64,000 bases of DNA from an uncultured Clostridia bacterium (lineage in GTDB: Bacteria; Bacillota; Clostridia; TANB77; CAG-508). Shown here piece after piece: positions 1 to 8,368 of this stretch. Under the pieces are notes generated by a model. It saw only the letters and a list, made by a program, of their open reading frames with translations, was not told the DNA's origin and made no database searches. The stretch lies in the NCBI GenBank assembly GCA_928721565.1, contig OV788638.1, positions 248,001 through 312,000 of the forward strand, in the 5' to 3' direction. The position numbers and the translations under genes were made by a program. Numbering within the stretch: the first letter of the stretch is position 1; every line of letters starts with the position of its first letter.

Positions 1-288
1 ATCTTCAATAACGATAACTTCTTTTCCTTCAATTGATTGAGTAATATCTTTGTTAAGTTTTACTTTTCCAGTACTTTCATTATTTTCATAACTTGATACT
101 TCTACAAATTCAAATTGTATATTGTTTTTTATTCTTTTTGCAAGTTCTACTGTAAAAAATATACTTCCTTTCAAAATGCATAAAAACATTAAGTCTTTTC
201 CTTCATAGTCTCTCATTATTTGATGAGCAAGTTCTTCTAATCTTTTGTTTATTTGTTCTTCATTTATTAGTACTTTTATATCCTTCAT
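1..288 (-). CDS. hpt: Hypoxanthine phosphoribosyltransferase, 3'-truncated by window edge
   Basis: About 96 N-terminal codons, starting at the ATG at 286-288 after a GGTGA ribosome site. The product would convert hypoxanthine or guanine plus PRPP to IMP or GMP in purine salvage. The translation contains the family's 'LCILKGSIFF' strand and ends at 'EVIVIED', exactly where the PRPP-binding loop (IEDIIDTG in relatives) should begin, so the catalytic half lies outside the window. It follows ptsI by only 16 bases on the same strand and is probably the last gene of that transcript. Family assignment is firm; function of the missing half is inferred. Confidence 0.85.
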   Translation of the reverse strand, partial: MKDIKVLINEEQINKRLEELAHQIMRDYEGKDLMFLCILKGSIFFTVELAKRIKNNIQFEFVEVSSYENNESTGKVKLNKDITQSIEGKEVIVIED

Positions 289-304
289 TTTTTTCACCTA
301 TTTT

Positions 305-2011
305 TTAAAGAGTTTCTTTTCTTGCAAATTCTTTTAATCTTTCTTCAACATCTCCTGCAGAAGACATCCTTAAAACTTCATCTGCAAGTTCTTTGCAATC
401 ATATTTTTCTAATTCGCTAATCCTTTTTCTAGCTTTTAAAATACTATTAGAATTCATTGAGAACTCATCTAGCCCTAATCCTATTAGTAATGGAATATAT
501 AGTTCATCTCCAGCCGCTTCTCCACACATCCCACAGAATATTCCTGCATCATGTGCCCCATCAATTGCTTGTTTAATTAATTTTATTACTGCTGGATGAA
601 ACTTTGTATATAGTTTAGATATCTTTTCATTTCCTCTTTCAGCTGCAACTGTATATTGAATTAAATCATTTGTTCCAATACTAAAAAAGTCGCATTCTTT
701 TGCTAACCCATAAGAAATCAATGCTGCTGATGGTATTTCTATCATTATACCAACTTTAATATTTCTCTTATAAGCTATTTTTTTACTGTCTAATTCTCTT
801 TTACATTCTTCTAATACTTTTTTAGCATCTCTTAATTCCTCTATGGAAGATATCATTGGAAACATTATTGATAAATTTCCATATACACTAGCTCTTAATA
901 TTGCTCTTAATTGAGTTTTAAATAGTGTTATATTATCCAAACAAAGTCGAATTGCCCTATATCCTAAAAATGGATTAGCCTCTTTATCTAAATGTAGATA
1001 TTTTAATTCTTTATCTCCACCTACATCTAATGTTCTTATTATTACTGGTCTATCTTCCATTTTTTCTGCCACTTCTTTATACGCGTTAAACTGTTCTTCT
1101 TCTGTTGGCATGTTTTCACTATCCATATATAAAAATTCACTTCTAAGTAGCCCCACTCCTTCAGCTGTATTTTTTAGTATTATTTCTACATCTGATGGTG
1201 TTCCTATATTGGCAACCAATTCTACTACATATCCATCACTAGTCTTTGTTACTTTATCTTTATATTTTTCTAGTTCTTCTTTTTCTTTTGTTATTTTTTC
1301 TTCTAGTTTTTCTAATTTTTCTTTTTCTTCTTTTGATGGATTTAAATATATTTCTCCTGTTTCACCATTTATCCCAACATAATCTCCATTTCTGAATATT
1401 TTAGTTGCATCTTCTACCTTTGTTATTGCAGGAATAGCTCTTGTTCTTGCCATTATTGAAGTATGTGAATTTGTTCCTCCTAATTCTGTTATTATTCCAG
1501 ACACATTTTCAAAATCTAATTTAGCAGTATCTGATGTTGTTAATTCTGTTGCCACAATTATAGTATTAGGATTTAGCTTACTAATATTAACAGTTTCTTT
1601 ATTTAATAATTTTGCAAGTATTCGATCTTTTATATCTGCAATATCTCTAGATCTTCCAGACATATATTCATCATCCATATTTTCAAATATTTGTATCACA
1701 CTATTAAAACCTACTTCTACTGCATATTCTGCACTATATTTTAAGTCTTTTATTCCATTTTCGGTTTCTTGAATTAATGCAGGATCTTGCAATATCATTA
1801 AATATGCTGACATTATTTCTTTTTCAGTTCCAGTAGCTTTATTTACTATTTCTTCTGTTTCTTTTGTTACTTCTTCTATTGCTTTTTTCAATCTATCCAT
1901 TTCAGCATTTGAATTTTCAACTGTTTTCTTTTCAATTTTTCTTTCTTCATTTTTTAATATCACCGTATTTCCAAAGCCTACTCCTATGGATACACCTTTT
2001 CCATTTATCAT
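305..2011 (-). CDS. ptsI: PTS enzyme I (phosphoenolpyruvate-protein phosphotransferase)
   Basis: 568 residues, normal for enzyme I. It takes phosphate from PEP onto a histidine and passes it to HPr. The swivelling domain has the active-site segment 'GGTNSHTSIMAR' (about residue 180-190). The C-terminal PEP-binding barrel follows, with 'LRSEFLYMD', 'RTLDVGGDK', 'GYRAIR', 'FFSIGTNDLIQYT' and the catalytic cysteine loop 'GMCGEAAGD'. The start has a GGAGGGAA ribosome site. It lies 29 bases downstream of ptsH and at the end of a fructose operon, so its expression is probably tied to fructose. All key residues are present. Confidence 0.97.
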   Translation of the reverse strand: MINGKGVSIGVGFGNTVILKNEERKIEKKTVENSNAEMDRLKKAIEEVTKETEEIVNKATGTEKEIMSAYLMILQDPALIQETENGIKDLKYSAEYAVEVGFNSVIQIFENMDDEYMSGRSRDIADIKDRILAKLLNKETVNISKLNPNTIIVATELTTSDTAKLDFENVSGIITELGGTNSHTSIMARTRAIPAITKVEDATKIFRNGDYVGINGETGEIYLNPSKEEKEKLEKLEEKITKEKEELEKYKDKVTKTSDGYVVELVANIGTPSDVEIILKNTAEGVGLLRSEFLYMDSENMPTEEEQFNAYKEVAEKMEDRPVIIRTLDVGGDKELKYLHLDKEANPFLGYRAIRLCLDNITLFKTQLRAILRASVYGNLSIMFPMISSIEELRDAKKVLEECKRELDSKKIAYKRNIKVGIMIEIPSAALISYGLAKECDFFSIGTNDLIQYTVAAERGNEKISKLYTKFHPAVIKLIKQAIDGAHDAGIFCGMCGEAAGDELYIPLLIGLGLDEFSMNSNSILKARKRISELEKYDCKELADEVLRMSSAGDVEERLKEFARKETL

Positions 2012-2040
2012 CTGTTCCCTCCTATATTCTATATAGAAAA

Positions 2041-2304
2041 TTACTCTCCGAATTTATTTTCAAATCCTTTTAGGATTTCTGACATTGCTGTTTGTTCATC
2101 TTCTCCATCACATTCAATTTCAATTTCAGTTTTTGCTTTTATTCCTAAAGACATTATTCCTAAAATTGATTTTGCACTTGCTGTTTTTCCATTTGCATTT
2201 AGATTTATATTACATTTAAATGTAGCTGCTAGTTTTGCTAGTTCTCCTGCTGGTCTTGCATGTAATCCTGTTTCGTTTTGTAATATTACTTTTTCTTTTA
2301 TCAT
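2041..2304 (-). CDS. ptsH: HPr phosphocarrier protein
   Basis: Relays phosphate from enzyme I to sugar-specific IIA domains. The ATG at 2302-2304 is preferred over the in-frame GTG three codons earlier: it has a GGTGAG ribosome site and places the phosphorylated histidine of 'GLHARPAG' exactly at residue 15 and the regulatory serine of 'AKSILGIMSLG' exactly at residue 46. Ser46 is the site of HPr kinase in Bacillota, so a catabolite-repression role with CcpA is likely. It lies between fruA (12 bases from the longer GTG form) and ptsI. Confidence 0.97.
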   Translation of the reverse strand: MIKEKVILQNETGLHARPAGELAKLAATFKCNINLNANGKTASAKSILGIMSLGIKAKTEIEIECDGEDEQTAMSEILKGFENKFGE

Positions 2305-2325
2305 TTTGCTCACCCTTTCTATTGC

Positions 2326-4245
2326 TTATTTTGTTTTTTCATATTCTGGCAAATTGCTTTTTAACATTGCCATTACTCCCATTGATACTAATGATCCTAT
2401 AATTATTGATACTAAATACCAAATAGGATGTCCAACTGTTGCTATTACGAATATTCCTCCATGAGGTGCCATTAATGTACAATTAAATGCCATTGATAAC
2501 GCACCTGTTACTGCTGAACCTGCAACAAATGCTGGAATTGTTCTTAATGGATCTGCTGAAGCAAATGGAATTGCTCCTTCTGATATAAATGATAATCCCA
2601 TTATATAATTTACATATGCTGCTTGTTTGTCTTTTTTTGCTATTTTCTTTGGGAAGAATGTTGCAAGTAATGCAACTGCTAATGGTGGTACCATTCCACC
2701 AGCCATTACTGCTGCCATTATTTCATATTGTCCTGATGCTAACATTCCTGTTCCAAATGTATATGCTGCTTTATTTACAGGGCCTCCTAAGTCAATCGCC
2801 ATCATTCCACCAAGTATTGCACCTAATAATATTTTATTTGCTGTACTCATTGATGATAAATAATTATTTATCCCTGTATTAATTGCTCCTACATATGGAT
2901 TTATTAAAAGCATAAATAATCCTATTAGTGCTATTCCAAATACTGGATATAATAAAATTGTTTTTATTCCTTCTATGCTTTCTGGTAAATAACTACATAA
3001 TTTCTTTAATCCTAAAACTATATATCCACCTGCAAAACCTGCAATTAATGCTCCTAAAAATCCCGAACTTACAAGTGTTACTGTACTATCTGTTAATGAT
3101 GCAAATGTAGTTCCTTGTACTGCCAGTATTCCACCAACAAATCCTACAGCTAATCCTGGTCTATCAGCTATACTCATTGCAATATATCCAGCTAAGATAT
3201 ATAGCATTACATTGAACGCTGCTCCTCCTACTGTTTTAAAGAATGCTGCTAGTGGTGTATTCATACCAAAATTTGATGGATCTATACTATAATCATCAAA
3301 TAAAAACGCTAATGCTATTAAAATTCCTCCACCTACTACAAATGGTAACATATGTGTTACACCATTCATTAAGTGTTTATATATTTGTGTTCCAATTCCT
3401 TCTTTTTCATTATCATCATCTTGGTTATTCTTATTTTTTGTATGATATACTTTTGCATCTGAAGATAAAACATGTTCTATTAATTCCTGTGGTTTGTTTA
3501 TTCCATCAGCAACTTTTGCTTTTACTAATTTTTTTCCGTCAAATCTTGATAAATCTATTTTTGTATCTGCCGCTATTATTACAGCTTTAGCATTTTTTAT
3601 TTCTTCTTTAGTAAATTTGTTCTTTACTCCTGAAGAACCATGTGTTTCTACTTTTACTTTATGTCCTAATTGTTTTCCCATTTTTTCTAATGCTTCTGCT
3701 GCCATATAAGTGTGTGCAATTCCTGTTGGACATGCTGTTATTGCAAGTATTTCATATCCGTCATTTTCTTTTTTTGTCTCATTCAATTTCATTCTTTCCG
3801 CTCTGTCTATACATAGCATAAATTCTGCTGCTGTTTCTGCATTTAATAATTCTTCTCTAAATCTTGTGTCCATCAACAATGTTGATAATCTACTTAGTAC
3901 ATCTAAGTGCACATTATCTTTTGTATTTGGTGCTGCAATTAAAAATATTAATTTTGCTGGTTGTCCGTCTAATGAGTCAAAGTTAACTCCATTAGGAACT
4001 ACCATTGCTGCTAATCCTGGTTTTGAAACAGCATCTGTTTTTCCATGTGGAATTGCTATTCCTTCACCAATTCCAGTTGTTCCTTCTTTTTCTCTTTCTA
4101 ATACTACTCTTTTGTATTCTTCTTTGTTAACAATGTTTCCATTATTAGCCATTAAGTCTACCATTTTACTGATAAGTTCTTCTTTGCTATTCGCGGTACC
4201 ATTTATTTTTATGGAACTCGTGCTTAGTAAATCTGTGATTTTCAT
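2326..4245 (-). CDS. fruA: PTS fructose transporter, fused IIA-IIB-IIC
   Basis: 639 residues. Takes up fructose and releases fructose 1-phosphate. Domains in order: IIA (about 1-150) with the phosphorylatable histidine in 'GIAIPHGKTDA'; IIB (about 165-265) with the cysteine loop 'ITACPTGIAHTYMAAEAL'; a short charged linker (about 265-285); and membrane domain IIC (about 290-630) with many hydrophobic segments and the conserved 'APHGGIFV' near the end. The start has an AAAGGATG site. It is followed by ptsH and preceded by fruK, so transporter, kinase and general PTS proteins share a transcript. No separate IIA gene or FruR regulator is seen in the window. Confidence 0.95.
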   Translation of the reverse strand: MKITDLLSTSSIKINGTANSKEELISKMVDLMANNGNIVNKEEYKRVVLEREKEGTTGIGEGIAIPHGKTDAVSKPGLAAMVVPNGVNFDSLDGQPAKLIFLIAAPNTKDNVHLDVLSRLSTLLMDTRFREELLNAETAAEFMLCIDRAERMKLNETKKENDGYEILAITACPTGIAHTYMAAEALEKMGKQLGHKVKVETHGSSGVKNKFTKEEIKNAKAVIIAADTKIDLSRFDGKKLVKAKVADGINKPQELIEHVLSSDAKVYHTKNKNNQDDDNEKEGIGTQIYKHLMNGVTHMLPFVVGGGILIALAFLFDDYSIDPSNFGMNTPLAAFFKTVGGAAFNVMLYILAGYIAMSIADRPGLAVGFVGGILAVQGTTFASLTDSTVTLVSSGFLGALIAGFAGGYIVLGLKKLCSYLPESIEGIKTILLYPVFGIALIGLFMLLINPYVGAINTGINNYLSSMSTANKILLGAILGGMMAIDLGGPVNKAAYTFGTGMLASGQYEIMAAVMAGGMVPPLAVALLATFFPKKIAKKDKQAAYVNYIMGLSFISEGAIPFASADPLRTIPAFVAGSAVTGALSMAFNCTLMAPHGGIFVIATVGHPIWYLVSIIIGSLVSMGVMAMLKSNLPEYEKTK

Positions 4246-4286
4246 TTTTTTATCATCCTTTCTTTTGTATTGTTCTAATATAGAAC

Positions 4287-5192
4287 TTAATTTATTTCTT
4301 TTAATAGGTTAGCTACTTCTTCTGCTGTAGCTAAATTCATTGAAAATGCACTTGCACTTCCTGTAGCTATCCCCATTTTAAAAGCTTGTTCAAAGTCCCC
4401 ATTTTTCTCATATCCTGCTATAAATCCTGCTACCATGGAGTCTCCTGCCCCAACCGTATTTAGTACTTTTCCTTTTGGAGCATTTAAAAAATATTCTTTA
4501 TTTTCTGTTGTTACTAATATGGCTCCTTCTCCTCCCAATGATATTAAAACATTTTGTGCTCCCATATCTTGAAGTTTTTTAGCATGTATTACAATATCTT
4601 CTTTGTTTTCTATCTTTTCATTAAATGTTTCTTCTAGTTCTTCTTTATTAGGTTTTATTAAAAATGGTCTATATTTTAAAACATTCATTAATAATTCTTT
4701 TGTTGCATCAACTATAAATGTTACTTTATTATTTTCTAACTTTTTACATATTATTTCATATATATTATTATTTATACATTTAGGTACGTTTCCTGCTAAT
4801 ATAACTTTGTCTTCACTTTTTATGTTATCTATCTTCTTTAGTAGTTCTTCAATATCTTTTTCAGTTATATATGGTCCATTACCATTTAATGCTGTTTCTT
4901 CTTTTGAACTGATTTTTACATTTATTCTAGTTATTCCTTTTTCTACTTTTATAAAATCTGTTTTTATTCCTCTTTGTTCAATATTTCTTTTTAATTCTTC
5001 TCCAGTAAATCCTGCAATAAATCCCAAAGCCGTACTTTCTATTCCAAGATTTCTTAGAACTGTTGATACGTTTAGTCCTTTTCCACCTGGAAGTATTTCT
5101 TCTGTTTTTGTTCTATTTATTTTTCCAATCGCAAAATTATCTACTTGTGATATGTAATCTAATGCTGGATTAAATGTTATTGTATATATCAT
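4287..5192 (-). CDS. fruK: 1-phosphofructokinase (PfkB family)
   Basis: 301 residues. Phosphorylates fructose 1-phosphate to fructose 1,6-bisphosphate. It carries the PfkB N-terminal signature 'PGGKGLNVS' near residue 36 and the C-terminal signature with the anion hole and catalytic aspartate 'NTVGAGDSMVAGFI' near residue 250. First gene of the fruK-fruA-ptsH-ptsI-hpt run, 41 bases upstream of fruA. A tagatose-6-phosphate kinase would look similar; the fructose transporter next door favours FruK. Confidence 0.92.
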   Translation of the reverse strand: MIYTITFNPALDYISQVDNFAIGKINRTKTEEILPGGKGLNVSTVLRNLGIESTALGFIAGFTGEELKRNIEQRGIKTDFIKVEKGITRINVKISSKEETALNGNGPYITEKDIEELLKKIDNIKSEDKVILAGNVPKCINNNIYEIICKKLENNKVTFIVDATKELLMNVLKYRPFLIKPNKEELEETFNEKIENKEDIVIHAKKLQDMGAQNVLISLGGEGAILVTTENKEYFLNAPKGKVLNTVGAGDSMVAGFIAGYEKNGDFEQAFKMGIATGSASAFSMNLATAEEVANLLKEIN

Positions 5193-5215
5193 TCAATTCA
5201 CCTCATTTTGATACA

Positions 5216-5244
5216 ATATTATCATACTTGTTTTTAATTTACAA
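5216..5244 (-). promoter_or_regulatory. Likely promoter of the fruK-fruA-ptsHI operon
   Basis: On the minus strand TTGTAA (5239-5244) and TAATAT (5216-5221) are 17 bases apart, directly upstream of the fruK start at 5192. No obvious operator palindrome is seen beside it. Confidence 0.5.
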
Positions 5245-5270
5245 TAGAATTTTTTATATTTAATTAAAAA

Positions 5271-5310
5271 AAAGAACTATAATTTTACATTTTAATTATA
5301 GTTCTTTTCT
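5271..5310 (-). terminator. Rho-independent terminator after carD
   Basis: Arms AAGAACTATAATT (5272-5284) and AATTATAGTTCTT (5294-5306) pair perfectly over 13 bp with a 9-base loop. On the minus strand the stem is followed by a T-run. It lies 15 bases beyond the carD stop. Confidence 0.85.
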
Positions 5311-5321
5311 TATTCGATTTT

Positions 5322-5903
5322 TTATGCATTTTGTGATGCATTATTTCCATCATCAAATGGTATAAATTTATTTACAATGCTTCCTGTATTAACTTCAATA
5401 TCTGTGTCTGTTTTAAACATTGCAAATGATGTATTAATTTTACTGTCTACCAATTCTTCAACTTCATCTTGTGTTGCATGTTCTGCTAATACAAGTTCAC
5501 TTACCAATATTTGTTTAGCATTATATAACATTTTCTTTTCACCTGTTGATAAACCTTTTTCTTTTTGCTTGAAACTTAAGTTCCTTACAACATCTGCAAT
5601 TTCATATATATTTCCACTTTTCATTTTGTCCATATTTTCTCTGTAACGTTTATTCCAGTTTTTTTCCATCTCTGTTTCGTCTTGTTCTAGCACATTAATT
5701 ACTTTTTCTGCTTCTGCTTTATCAATTACATTTCTAATGCCATGTTCTTCTGCTGTTAATATTGGAACCATTACTTTTACTTCTCCAGGCATTTTTAATA
5801 TATAATATGATTGCTTTTCACCTAATATTTCTTTCTCTTCTATTGCATCTATTACCCCAGCTCCATGCATTGGGTATACTACTTTGTCTCCTACATTATA
5901 CAT
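5322..5903 (-). CDS. carD: CarD/CdnL-type RNA polymerase-binding regulator
   Basis: About 193 residues. CarD-family proteins bind the RNA polymerase beta subunit and stabilise open promoter complexes. The N-terminal Tudor-like domain is visible ('VGDKVVYPMHGAGVIDAIEE', about 3-60), followed by a helical domain with 'LSFKQKEKGLSTGEKKMLYNAKQILVSE' features. The start is the ATG at 5901-5903: an in-frame ATG six codons upstream is itself part of the GGAAGGAG ribosome site, so it cannot be the true start. It has its own consensus promoter and terminator, so it is monocistronic. Confidence 0.9.
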   Translation of the reverse strand: MYNVGDKVVYPMHGAGVIDAIEEKEILGEKQSYYILKMPGEVKVMVPILTAEEHGIRNVIDKAEAEKVINVLEQDETEMEKNWNKRYRENMDKMKSGNIYEIADVVRNLSFKQKEKGLSTGEKKMLYNAKQILVSELVLAEHATQDEVEELVDSKINTSFAMFKTDTDIEVNTGSIVNKFIPFDDGNNASQNA

Positions 5904-5975
5904 GTAAGTCACTCCTTCCAAGTCCTTATATTTTGGTCTTCAATCATGTTTCACTTTATTTTCTCAACCATTTCT

Positions 5976-6004
5976 ATTATAGCACAAAAAATGGCAAAAG
6001 TCAA
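5976..6004 (-). promoter_or_regulatory. Consensus sigma-A promoter of carD
   Basis: Minus strand TTGACT (5999-6004), 17-base spacer, TATAAT (5976-5981). Start of transcription would fall near 5969, giving a leader of about 65 bases. Confidence 0.75.
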
Positions 6005-6051
6005 AGTTTTTACCATTTTTTTTAATTTTTTCCTATTATAAAATTATGTAT

Positions 6052-6522
6052 TTATTTGTTAGTTGATCCGAAACCTCCTATTCTGATTCCTTCTGCTTTA
6101 TCATTATCTACAATAAGAAATTTTTGAAACATTGCTTGTGCTATTGCTTCTCCTTTTTTTATTGTAACATCAGTATCTTTTATATTTATACATTGAATAA
6201 ATATGTGCCCATCATTGTCAATATTTTCATAATAATCAGCATCTATTACTCCTGTGCTGTGTGGAAATAATATTCCTTGCTTTTTAGGTCCTGAACTTCT
6301 TGGAACAATTAACAATACTTCATCTTCTTGCATATATGCTTTTAATCCTGTTTTTATTAATGTTGGTTTCATTCCTGGTTTGAATGCAGGAATAATTGTA
6401 TCTTCAGCAGCCTCTATGTCATATGCAGCTGATGCTTTTGTTTTTCTTTCTGGCAAGTTTATGTTCTTGTCTTCATATCCTTTTGCTATTTCAAATCCTC
6501 TTATTTTTTCCATTATTATCAT
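6052..6522 (-). CDS. dut: dUTP diphosphatase
   Basis: 156 residues. Hydrolyses dUTP to dUMP, keeping uracil out of DNA. Trimeric dUTPase motifs are in order: motif 1 'SAAYDIEAAED', motif 2 'VPRSSG', motif 3 'GVIDADYYENI' with the catalytic aspartate and tyrosine, motif 4 'KKGEAIAQAMF', motif 5 'RIGGFGSTN' at the C-terminus. The ribosome site AAAGGA sits close to the first ATG (6520-6522) and far from a second in-frame ATG (6511-6513), so the start is uncertain by three codons. An insertion sequence lies directly upstream and may have separated it from its original promoter. Confidence 0.95.
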   Translation of the reverse strand: MIIMEKIRGFEIAKGYEDKNINLPERKTKASAAYDIEAAEDTIIPAFKPGMKPTLIKTGLKAYMQEDEVLLIVPRSSGPKKQGILFPHSTGVIDADYYENIDNDGHIFIQCINIKDTDVTIKKGEAIAQAMFQKFLIVDNDKAEGIRIGGFGSTNK

Positions 6523-6571
6523 TCATCCTTTCTTTTTATATTTTTTCATATTCTTATTTAATTGTCAAGCA

Positions 6572-6599
6572 ATAGATAAAAATAAAAAATCCCTATAAT
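6572..6599. repeat. 28-bp direct repeat, left copy, flanking the IS element
   Basis: Identical over 28 bases to 7713-7740. It is the left half of a terminator hairpin whose complete copy lies on the other side of the element. It is either a long target duplication or the product of recombination between two terminators. Confidence 0.85.
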
Positions 6600-6673
6600 G
6601 TAGGTTTGTCAAACATATGTCACACTTTATTGATGAATCTAGTGTTTCGTATACCAAATATGATATGTTGGCT

Positions 6674-7609
6674 CTACAATGCTTGAAATTCCTCATATTT
6701 CTCATTTGGACTTTTCCATCCTAATGGTTTCATTGGAAAGTTATTATACTCTCTTGACCAATGCCTTAATTTTTCTTTAAAATCTTCAAAACTTACAAAT
6801 ATTCTCTTGTAATAAAATCTTTCTTGATCCTTTCTATGACTTCTTTCTACTTTTCCGTTATGCCTTGGTGTCCTTGGTTTTATTAGTTTATGCTCTATTC
6901 CCATTTCTTCCATTCTCTTTTCAAACATTGTCTTCTCTTTTGCTTTTCTCGAATTTAGTCTATTTGTAAATTCAAATCCATTGTCTGTTTGTATACATTC
7001 TATTTTATATTTGAATTTCTTTATTATTATTTCTAAAAATTGTGTTGATGCATAGGTACTATGTTCTTTGCTAGCCCATAATACTCTCTGCCTTGTATAC
7101 TCATCTATTGCTGTATATTGATAATATTTCTCTTCTAGCTCTTTCAATTCATTTGACATACATTTCTGTGGCACATATTTTACATCTATTTGTATTCTTT
7201 CTCCTGGATGACTCATTTTCTGATATGGTTTTGGTTCATATTTTTTCTTTTTACTTGGTGCTTTTTTATATATTCCTAGTCTTTGCATCACCCTATACAA
7301 ACTCGTTATTTGCCTTGTATATCCGTTTCTTATCAATTTTATCCACAATACCACTAACCCTGCGTCTGGGTTTTGAGCTTTATATTTCTTTATCATTTTT
7401 ATTTCTTCCTGTGTATGTTGATTTGGGTGTGAATGTGGTCTTCTTGATTTATTCACTAATGATTTTCTACTTCCATCATATTTTTCTCTCCATCTATATA
7501 TTGTTTTTCTATGCTGTTTATATCTTTTCGCTGCTTCTGTCACTCCGTGTTTTAATGAATATTCTACAACTGATTGCTTAAATATTATATCTTGTGTTAT
7601 ACTATTCAT
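6674..7609 (-). CDS. IS481-type DDE transposase
   Basis: 311 residues. Order: an N-terminal helix-turn-helix (about 1-60, 'HGVTEAAKRYKQHRKTIYRWREKY'-like), a second helical region (about 65-120), then an integrase-core domain with aspartates in 'IQIDVKY' and 'IQTDNGFEF' and a glutamate in 'HNGKVERSHRKDQERFY', the D-D-E triad. Length and triad look intact, so it may be active. The ATG at 7607-7609 lies just beside one arm of a 10-bp inverted repeat that could hide it in read-through transcripts. Confidence 0.92.
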   Translation of the reverse strand: MNSITQDIIFKQSVVEYSLKHGVTEAAKRYKQHRKTIYRWREKYDGSRKSLVNKSRRPHSHPNQHTQEEIKMIKKYKAQNPDAGLVVLWIKLIRNGYTRQITSLYRVMQRLGIYKKAPSKKKKYEPKPYQKMSHPGERIQIDVKYVPQKCMSNELKELEEKYYQYTAIDEYTRQRVLWASKEHSTYASTQFLEIIIKKFKYKIECIQTDNGFEFTNRLNSRKAKEKTMFEKRMEEMGIEHKLIKPRTPRHNGKVERSHRKDQERFYYKRIFVSFEDFKEKLRHWSREYNNFPMKPLGWKSPNEKYEEFQAL

Positions 7610-7672
7610 AGGAAATACCTTCTTTCGATATTAGTTTTGTGGTAAAAACATTATATCATATTGGTATTTCCT
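7610..7672 (-). promoter_or_regulatory. Inverted repeat around transposase promoter and start
   Basis: AGGAAATACC at 7610-7619 is complementary to GGTATTTCCT at 7663-7672. The near arm touches the transposase ATG. A TATAAT (minus strand, 7650-7655) lies between the arms, so transcripts from it would lack the far arm, while read-through transcripts would contain both and could fold over the start. No good -35 is visible, so this reading is tentative. Confidence 0.5.
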
Positions 7673-7712
7673 TTTTTTATTCTTTAGTGTGACATATCTA
7701 TTGTAAACCTAT

Positions 7713-7740
7713 ATAGATAAAAATAAAAAATCCCTATAAT
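7713..7740. repeat. 28-bp direct repeat, right copy, flanking the IS element
   Basis: Identical to 6572-6599. Here the sequence continues into the loop and second arm of the terminator at 7720-7772, so this copy is probably the original site. Confidence 0.85.
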
Positions 7741-7772
7741 TAGGTTTCCTTAATTATAGGGATCTTTTTTTA
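7720..7772 (-). terminator. Terminator of the pilin-like gene (IS insertion site)
   Basis: Arms ATCCCTATAATT (7730-7741) and AATTATAGGGAT (7752-7763) pair perfectly over 12 bp with a 10-base loop. T-rich sequence follows on both strands, so it can work in both directions. Confidence 0.85.
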
Positions 7773-7775
7773 TTT

Positions 7776-8336
7776 TTAATTATTTTGTCCTTGTACTGTA
7801 CACATTGCTGAACTACTAGCAGACAATGTTTGTTCTCCTGCATTAGAATAGTTTAATACTGAACCTTTTAAATTCTGTGCAGTACTATCTTCACTTGTTA
7901 CTGTACATGAAAATATGTCACCTGGTTTAAATGTATATGTATCACTACCAGTATTTACAGTTGCATTTCCAACTGCAACTCCTATTTGTGGCAATATTTG
8001 TGTATCTGTATATACAACATAAACATTTTCACCTATTTTAGTATAATTTGCTTGTGCAGTTTTCTTTCCTGGGTTCTCATCTAAAATTTGTGCCTCAAGT
8101 TCAATATCACAATTTTTTCCCGTCTTTGCATTTAATTGGCTTTGAAAAGTTTGATACTGACTTTTAGTTAATGTACCTGTATTTGCTACCTCTGCTACAA
8201 AATCCTCTACCATCTTTTGCGCCTCTTGTTGTGAGACATTATCCACCCTTGTTTCTAAAGTAATTATCATTCCTGCTGTAAGTACTACAACTACTAATAA
8301 TACTATTATTACAGATGTTGTTGAATTTCCTGACAT
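7776..8336 (-). CDS. Pilin-like secreted or membrane-anchored protein, function unknown
   Basis: 186 residues from the ATG at 8334-8336; an in-frame ATG six codons earlier overlaps the AAAGGAG ribosome site and is rejected. A short polar N-terminus (MSGNSTTS) is followed by one very hydrophobic helix (about 9-28), then a region that may continue it, and a Thr/Ser/Asn-rich extracellular part with three cysteines ('NCDIE', 'SCTVT', 'MCTVQ'). This matches the general plan of type IV pilin or TadE-like proteins, but I see no prepilin peptidase site with confidence. It is monocistronic or follows comFC, 32 bases upstream. The function is not recognised. Confidence 0.6.
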   Translation of the reverse strand: MSGNSTTSVIIVLLVVVVLTAGMIITLETRVDNVSQQEAQKMVEDFVAEVANTGTLTKSQYQTFQSQLNAKTGKNCDIELEAQILDENPGKKTAQANYTKIGENVYVVYTDTQILPQIGVAVGNATVNTGSDTYTFKPGDIFSCTVTSEDSTAQNLKGSVLNYSNAGEQTLSASSSAMCTVQGQNN

Positions 8337-8368
8337 AATTATCACTCCTTTCATTTTTCTTTATGATA

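Larger units (their letters stand above)
6601..7711 (-). mobile_element. IS481-type insertion sequence, apparently intact
   Basis: About 1.11 kb, bounded by imperfect 26-bp terminal inverted repeats at 6601-6626 and 7686-7711. Both read inward from TAGGTTT and share an ATATGTCACACT inner block, with about five mismatches in the middle. One complete transposase gene fills the interior. The element is flanked outside by a perfect 28-bp direct repeat, much longer than the short target duplications usual for IS481. It lies between the pilin-like gene's terminator and dut. Confidence 0.85.
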
